A stretch of DNA of 64,000 bases from Centrapalus pauciflorus (taxonomy: Eukaryota; Streptophyta; Magnoliopsida; Asterales; Asteraceae). The stretch lies in contig JAANYP010000390.1 of NCBI GenBank assembly GCA_020465985.1, forward strand, positions 1 to 64,000. Direction: 5' to 3'. Every line of letters begins with the position of its first letter. Within the stretch, counting starts at the first letter, position 1. Position numbers and translations under genes: made by a program. The notes beneath the pieces are model-generated. The model searched no databases and was not told the origin of the DNA. It saw only the letters and a program-made list of their open reading frames with translations. Below, in pieces: positions 59,418 to 64,000 of the stretch.

Positions 59418-59548
59418 CTTAAATCCGGACGAAATCAAACATGCAATGGTAGATTCGTGTAGAGCTCGACGATATCTAACCGATGGCGTATAAATCACGA
59501 GAATCCGACAGTTCGTTTAGGAGAAATGCTAGAGAGAAGGTGAGGTCT

Positions 59549-59586
<38 letters not shown>

Positions 59587-60014
59587 AAGCTTTTCCAAAA
59601 CCATGAAATGAGGAGGAGATGCTCTATTTATAGAAAATAGAGAGAAAATCAGATTTTCTACTGAATATCTGGAATTGACCAACTTTTATTCCCATCAATC
59701 TGATTTGCATTTCAGATGCAAATAATAGCAAAGGAGTTCTAGATTTGCTATAATTGTCTTTTAGTCATATTTTTATTCATTTTAGTCCGTTTCGTCATTT
59801 TCAGTCTTTAATTTGTCATTTAGCTGAATTTTAAATTTTAACTTTATTTCAGCTAATTTTGGGCAACTTTTCATAATTAATTATAACTTAATATAATTAA
59901 CTATTACAGATTCATATTTTCGGTTAATTACTAATATTTGGATTAAAATTGCTTTATTATCCAAAGTCTGCTGCTGTAATTTATATTTAATAAATTACGG
60001 GCTGTTACAATCTA

Positions 60015-61110
60015 CAACCTTCCTGCATGGTTGTGTATGAAAAGAATGTTTATAATGCTTTCTGTGTTGATACATGGATACCCGGGAAATGATATCGATG
60101 TATTTTTTAGAACCATTGGTTGATGATTTGTAAACCTTATTCGAGACAGGGGTCGATACATATGATGCTGCCACAAACAAAATGTTTAATCTACGTGCGA
60201 TTGTGTTATGGACAATAAATGATTACCCTGCACTTGGTTTATGTGGCTGCCCAACTAATGGATACGAAGGCTGTGTAGTATGTGGGAAAGAAACTGATTG
60301 TGTTAGACTTCCTGCATCATTCAAGCAGAGGTATGTTGGTCACAGAAGATTTCTACCACAGGGACACCCGTTCAGAAGGCAAACGAATGCGTTTAATGGA
60401 AACAAGATTTCTGCCCGTGTCCAAAACCAATGACTGAAAAGAAATTTACAACCAGCTCAAAGATATTGAAAATAAATGGGGAAGGGTAAAACGACCAAAC
60501 CAGAAGCACACAAGGAAAAGAGGAAGAGAAGATGGTACTTCAATCCAAGTAAATGAACAAGATGGTGCGTACTGGAAGAAATTCAACATTTGATATTGAA
60601 AGCTTGTGTATTGGAGGCATAATGAAGTTCAACATTGCGTTGATTTCATGCATATTGAAAAGAATGTTTGTGAGAGTATACTCGGAACTTTACTAAATGT
60701 TCCAGGAAAGACGAAAGACGGAGAGAACGCTCGATTGGATCTGGCAGAGTTGGGGATAAATAAACCAGAGTTGTTTGCTAGGAAAGACGGAGACAAATTA
60801 GTACTACCTGCAGCAGGTTACACATTAACGAATGAAGAAAAACACATCTTTTGTGAAACGTTACACAACATCAGGGTACCGCAAAGCTATTATTCAAATT
60901 TCTCGTCTTTAGTCAGCCTAAAAGATCGGAAGCTCATAGGGCTTGAATCACATGACTATCACATGCTTATGCAAGAATTTTTGCCCATTGCAATACAGTC
61001 AATCATGCACGAACCCACACGATATGCTATCATCAGGTTTTTCTTTTTCTTTAAATCGATATGCAACAAAGAAATCGTGTTAGATGAACTTGTTAGGCAC
61101 AAGAAGGCCT
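60015..61110 (+). pseudogene. CACTA2 TNP2-like transposase, continuation
   Basis: Resumes exactly after gypsy2 with NLPAWLCMKR, then a frame change and a stop, then FNLRAIVLWTINDYP and CVVCGKETDC with GHRRFLPQGHPFR (Transposase_21 end), a broken stretch at 60434-60600, and 60606-61110 with FMHIEKNVCESILGTLLN, LIGLESHDYHMLMQEFLPIA and SICNKEIVLDELVRHKK. The DUF4218 segment that should follow is absent because copia C sequence begins at about 61111-61157. Several frame breaks; inactive. Confidence 0.85.
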
Positions 61111-61156
61111 CAATCAAACCTGCTGTACATCTGAGGGGGAGATTTTTAATCAAACC
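61111..61156 (+). other. Junction filler with polypurine-like tract
   Basis: AATCAAACCTG occurs at 61112-61122 and again at 61148-61158, enclosing CTGAGGGGGAGATTTT, which looks like a copia polypurine tract. It is separated from the LTR start by about 13 bases. Could be a remnant of an adjacent copia copy or a repair duplication. Confidence 0.45.
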
Positions 61157-62196
61157 TGTTGATGCACTTGAAGGTTGAATTTAAGGCCTGTTATATGCCT
61201 TATTGAAACCTGAAAGTGATTTGCAATATCAGCCCAAAGTTGTTTACCATGTTGCATTCGTTGCAACAAAGGCAGTTTGTCCAAGCTGTCCTGTCTGCTG
61301 AACTGGCTGGACATAAACTGTCTACGCTGCTCTGTTCTCTTGGGCAGCTTGGACAGTTTCAAGTGTTCTGTTCTTTGTGAATAGAACCTGTTCTTTGTGA
61401 ACAGGTTAAACACTTTATGGAATATGTTTCCAAGTCCTCATGTATTGTTTTTGGCTACAAGATCAGTTTACAAGTCGAAGACAAAGTGGAAATCAGAACT
61501 GCACAGCCTGCCCACGCTATTCTGATTACATGAAGACAAACGGATATTTGAAAAGGGTGACAGACCTTTTCTTATATCAAAATGGAATTAACAAAAGAAG
61601 AAAGATGAAAAGTTGACATTCCTCTTTTGGTTAAAGCCTTATGCAACAGTGACAAAAAGGAAAAGAAAAAGATTCTGCCATGTGAAGACAAAGATACTTT
61701 ATCAGAACGTGCAGAAAGGTGTTTTGTCCTTTTGGAAAGACTTTCCACTATATCATCTGTCCAATGAAGAAGCTTCACTGAGATTCACCTTTTGAGTATA
61801 AAAGGAAGCGTCTAAGGATTATGAGAAATCAAGAGTGTGAAATCAGAACGTGCATTGAAGTGTGTTATTCCATGTATGCAAGTCTGCTTATATAAAACAG
61901 TAGAGTGTGTCTAAGCTGTACTTGTGTAGGCTGTCCATCTGAGTCTTGTAAAAACAGTGAGTGCATCTAAGTGAGCATAGTCATTGTATCTAGTCTGAGT
62001 GTGTTTTAGATTAGTTGAACAACTGTTGTATCTGTCATCTCAGCTTGAACCCTTCCGCATTCAAGCTTGTTTGTAATTAGCACTTGTTAATAATATACAC
62101 AATCATTGAGAAAAAGATTGTTAAGTTTTAAATAGCTGTATTCACCCCCCTCTACAGCTTAGAACTATACACTTGGGAAACCTTTTGGGACCTACA
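61157..62196 (+). repeat. copia C 5' LTR (1,040 bp)
   Basis: Begins TGTTGATGCACTTGAAGG and ends TTTTGGGACCTACA two bases before the primer site. The end is firm. The start is set by the TG and by similarity to copia LTR beginnings, since no second LTR is in view. Confidence 0.75.
61797..61804 (+). promoter_or_regulatory. copia C LTR TATA box
   Basis: TATAAAAG in TTTGAGTATAAAAGGAAGCG, about 400 bp before the LTR end; a plausible LTR promoter core. Confidence 0.6.
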
Positions 62197-62198
62197 AC

Positions 62199-62210
62199 TG
62201 GTATCAGAGC
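62199..62210 (+). other. copia C primer binding site
   Basis: TGGTATCAGAGC, initiator tRNA-Met. Confidence 0.92.
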
Positions 62211-62258
62211 GGATAGAGTGTGTGTCATCTCTAGATCTCTTATTTTCCCAAATTTTCC

Positions 62259-64000
62259 ATGAACAACAGTGCTGCAAATTCCTCATCTTACTATGACAAT
62301 GGGTCAATGGCCAAACCCCTAAAGTTCAATCATTAGAACTTCTCTGGTTGGAAGTGCAGAATGATGCTCTACTTAGAGAATCTGGATGTACAACTACTAG
62401 AGATAGTAATGGAAGGTCCCTATGTGCTAACCTCTGTTACTACCATAACTCCTGCTGTTGAAGGAGCTGCCCCTGAAATCAGAACCTTTGAGAAGGCTAA
62501 AGCTCAATGGTTTGATGAAGACAAAAGACTGGTTGCTCTGGATGCAAAAGCCAGGAATAACCTGGTTATCTCTCTGCCTGATGACGTGTTCAAACAGGTT
62601 GAGAAGATGAAGACTGCAAAGGAGATGTGGGATACTTTGTGTACCGTCTATGATGGACCCACAATCACACTGGTCAACAGGATTAACAATCTTGTTAGAT
62701 AGTTTCAACTCTTCTTTGCAAAAACAAAAGAGACACTCACAGAAACCTACACCAGGTATACTGCTCTTGTTAATGATCTCAAAGCTGTTGGGATCACAAA
62801 GGACGGCCTGACCCTGGTGAACAAGTTCTTGGACCTCTTGCCTGAAGAATGGAACTACTTTTCTACCATTTTGAGAAATTCAGATACCATTAAAGGTATG
62901 GATCTTGTAAACTTATATGGATCCTTACTAAATGATTAGCAGTCAAGGCAGCAGAAGAGAAATGCCTTGGAAATGTTCAACAGAGGTGCTGCCTTAGTGG
63001 CCAGCGTGAGACAACCTGTTGGACAAGTATGTGATGTGTTCACACAACCTGATCAACAGGCTGATGATGAAAGAGAGGAAAGATCTGATGAGGAAGACAG
63101 TGCAGATCTTGCTGAGCTTGATGATGAGCAGATGATAGCCATGCTTATCAAAAGGTTCAACAAGAAGAGGTTTGGAAGAAATATGCTGCAGGGAAACTCA
63201 AATGCTGTCAAGAAGAAGGCATTTGATAAATCTAAAGCCGAGTGCTTCAAATGTGGCAAAACTGGTCATATAGCTGCTGACTGTGTGTCAAAAGCTGTTG
63301 GACAGTCTTCCAAACCATACAAGACTAACAGGGACGATGGCTATAGGGTTAAGTACCTTATGGCCATGGCTAAGCTGAAAAACTTGGAAAACTCAGTGGC
63401 TTCCAACAAGCAAAAGGGACTGATGGCAGAGACATGTGACTGGGAGGAGTCTGATTCATCCTTAGATGAAGAAGACAACAATTGTCTGATGGCCAATACT
63501 GATGTCCCATCAACTAGCAATTTCAAACAGGACTTGGCTGAAGCTGTAGCCTTCAGCAGCTTGGAGAACTGGAACCCAACAATGATGTACAAGGTACAAA
63601 ATTTTATGGCTTACAGTTCTGATGAAAAAGTGAAAATGTTTGAATATATGTTAGTTGACTTAAAAGCTACTGTGGAGAAGCATAATGTTTTACTATCTGA
63701 AATCTCTAAGCTTAAAACTGACCTTGAAATTCAAACTAGTAAACTGGACAGTTTCCATAAGTTGGAAACTGAGCTTGATGAACCAAAACACATCAACTCT
63801 ATTCTACTGGAAGAAAAGAGAGAAACAGATGTAAAACATGCAAAGCTTCAAAAGATAGTTGACTCTTGGTGCCAATCTGCACAAAAAGTCAGCCATTGTA
63901 TCAGTCAGCAGATCCCTGCACAAATCCAAGCCTATCTTGGAAGGGATCTTGACAAAGCACTTCCATTGTTGAGATTAATAATCTGAAAGATGACTTATCC
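62259..64000 (+). pseudogene. copia C gag with three in-frame TAG codons
   Basis: From the ATG at 62259 a single frame carries the copia gag: FSGWKCRMMLYLE, the UBN2-type region (MWDTLCTVYDGP, LTETYTRYTALVNDL, LPEEWNYFSTIL), a CCHC knuckle CFKCGKTGHIAADC (63243-63284) and a long coiled-coil-like C-terminus. Stops at codons 26 (62334), 148 (62700) and 227 (62937) are all TAG and there is no frame change until near 63970, where the frame shifts before the window ends. Gag forms the virus-like particle in functional elements; here it is interrupted. Confidence 0.85.

Larger units (their letters stand above)
50561..60009 (-). mobile_element. Ty3/gypsy retrotransposon gypsy2, complete structure, defective coding
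   Basis: 5' LTR 57647-60009 and 3' LTR 50561-52917 on the minus strand. ATCTA flanks it (50556-50560 and 60010-60014), and the TNP2 frame around it becomes continuous when the element and one ATCTA are disregarded. Primer site 57631-57642, polypurine tract 52918-52930. By eye the LTRs differ at about 13-15 positions in 2.36 kb, so it is older than gypsy1. Gag lacks the capsid core, protease lacks its active site, and there is a frameshift and a stop before pol. Confidence 0.93.
57647..60009 (-). repeat. gypsy2 5' LTR (2,363 bp)
   Basis: On the minus strand: TATA box (59625-59632), CT tract (59549-59583), donor-like TTTAAG|GTAAACATCG at 59417, TTCGAA array (58966-59198), CTCACTAAGCAATG then TTTTTCAG|GAAAAGC with AG ending 57967. 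Same order as gypsy1 and the solo LTR. Confidence 0.93.
61157..64000 (+). mobile_element. Ty1/copia retrotransposon copia C, 5' part
   Basis: LTR 61157-62196, primer site 62199-62210 and gag from 62259 to the window edge. It truncates the CACTA2 TNP2 gene. Different family from copia A/B judging by LTR and gag sequence. The 3' part is outside the window. Confidence 0.9.

Noticed and set aside
50560..60014. Two separate TNP2 genes either side of gypsy2
   Set aside because: The two parts are continuous across one ATCTA, so they are one pseudogene split by gypsy2.

Overview
The window is AT-rich plant nuclear DNA, almost entirely transposable elements inserted into one another. Spliced CACTA transposase genes, chromodomain Ty3/gypsy and Ty1/copia polyproteins with initiator-methionine tRNA primer sites, a Helitron, a hAT MITE and spliceosomal GT-AG introns all point to a flowering plant. 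The extra reading frame of the copia lineage (28187-29124 and 46162-48954) resembles proteins I associate with Asteraceae retrotransposons, so a composite-family eudicot is my best guess (inference, moderate confidence).

Nest 1 (1-29883), from outermost to innermost: a plus-strand Ty1/copia remnant (copia B, 28187-29883); a minus-strand element of the same family inside it (copia A, 18876-28186); a plus-strand Ty3/gypsy element inside the copia A pol gene (gypsy1, 10255-18875, 5' part outside the window); and a minus-strand CACTA transposon with apparently complete TNP1-like and TNP2-like genes (CACTA1, 1-10254) inside the gypsy1 5' LTR. A second, non-autonomous CACTA element (23266-27166) sits in copia A gag and carries a decayed F-box gene. 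Each step is fixed by target-site duplications or by continuity of the interrupted sequence.

29884-42300 is gene-poor: long TA/TG microsatellites, a 399-bp Helitron, a 355-bp hAT MITE, a 2.39-kb solo LTR related to the two gypsy elements, an inverted-repeat MITE between two TA tracts, a tRNA-Asp primer-site LTR fragment and a CACTA TNP1-like fragment. 42300-49300 holds a satellite built from interchangeable modules, a three-exon F-box gene (43036-43923) that is the best candidate non-transposon gene, and a broken copia-type extra ORF.

Nest 2 (49490-64000): a decayed plus-strand TNP2 gene (CACTA2) is split by a complete but defective minus-strand gypsy element (gypsy2, 50561-60009, TSD ATCTA) and is cut off downstream by a plus-strand copia element (copia C, LTR 61157-62196) whose gag runs off the window.

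The most interesting signals are in the gypsy lineage. Three independent LTRs (gypsy1, gypsy2, solo) share one architecture: TATA box, CT-rich tract, a splice-donor-like site, an array of short palindromes (TTCGAA or TCCGAATTCGG), then a branch-point-like CTCACTAAGC and a TTTTCAG acceptor. Together these suggest a leader intron inside the LTR. Gypsy1 also has an 89-bp GT-AG intron within reverse transcriptase that its relative gypsy2 lacks.
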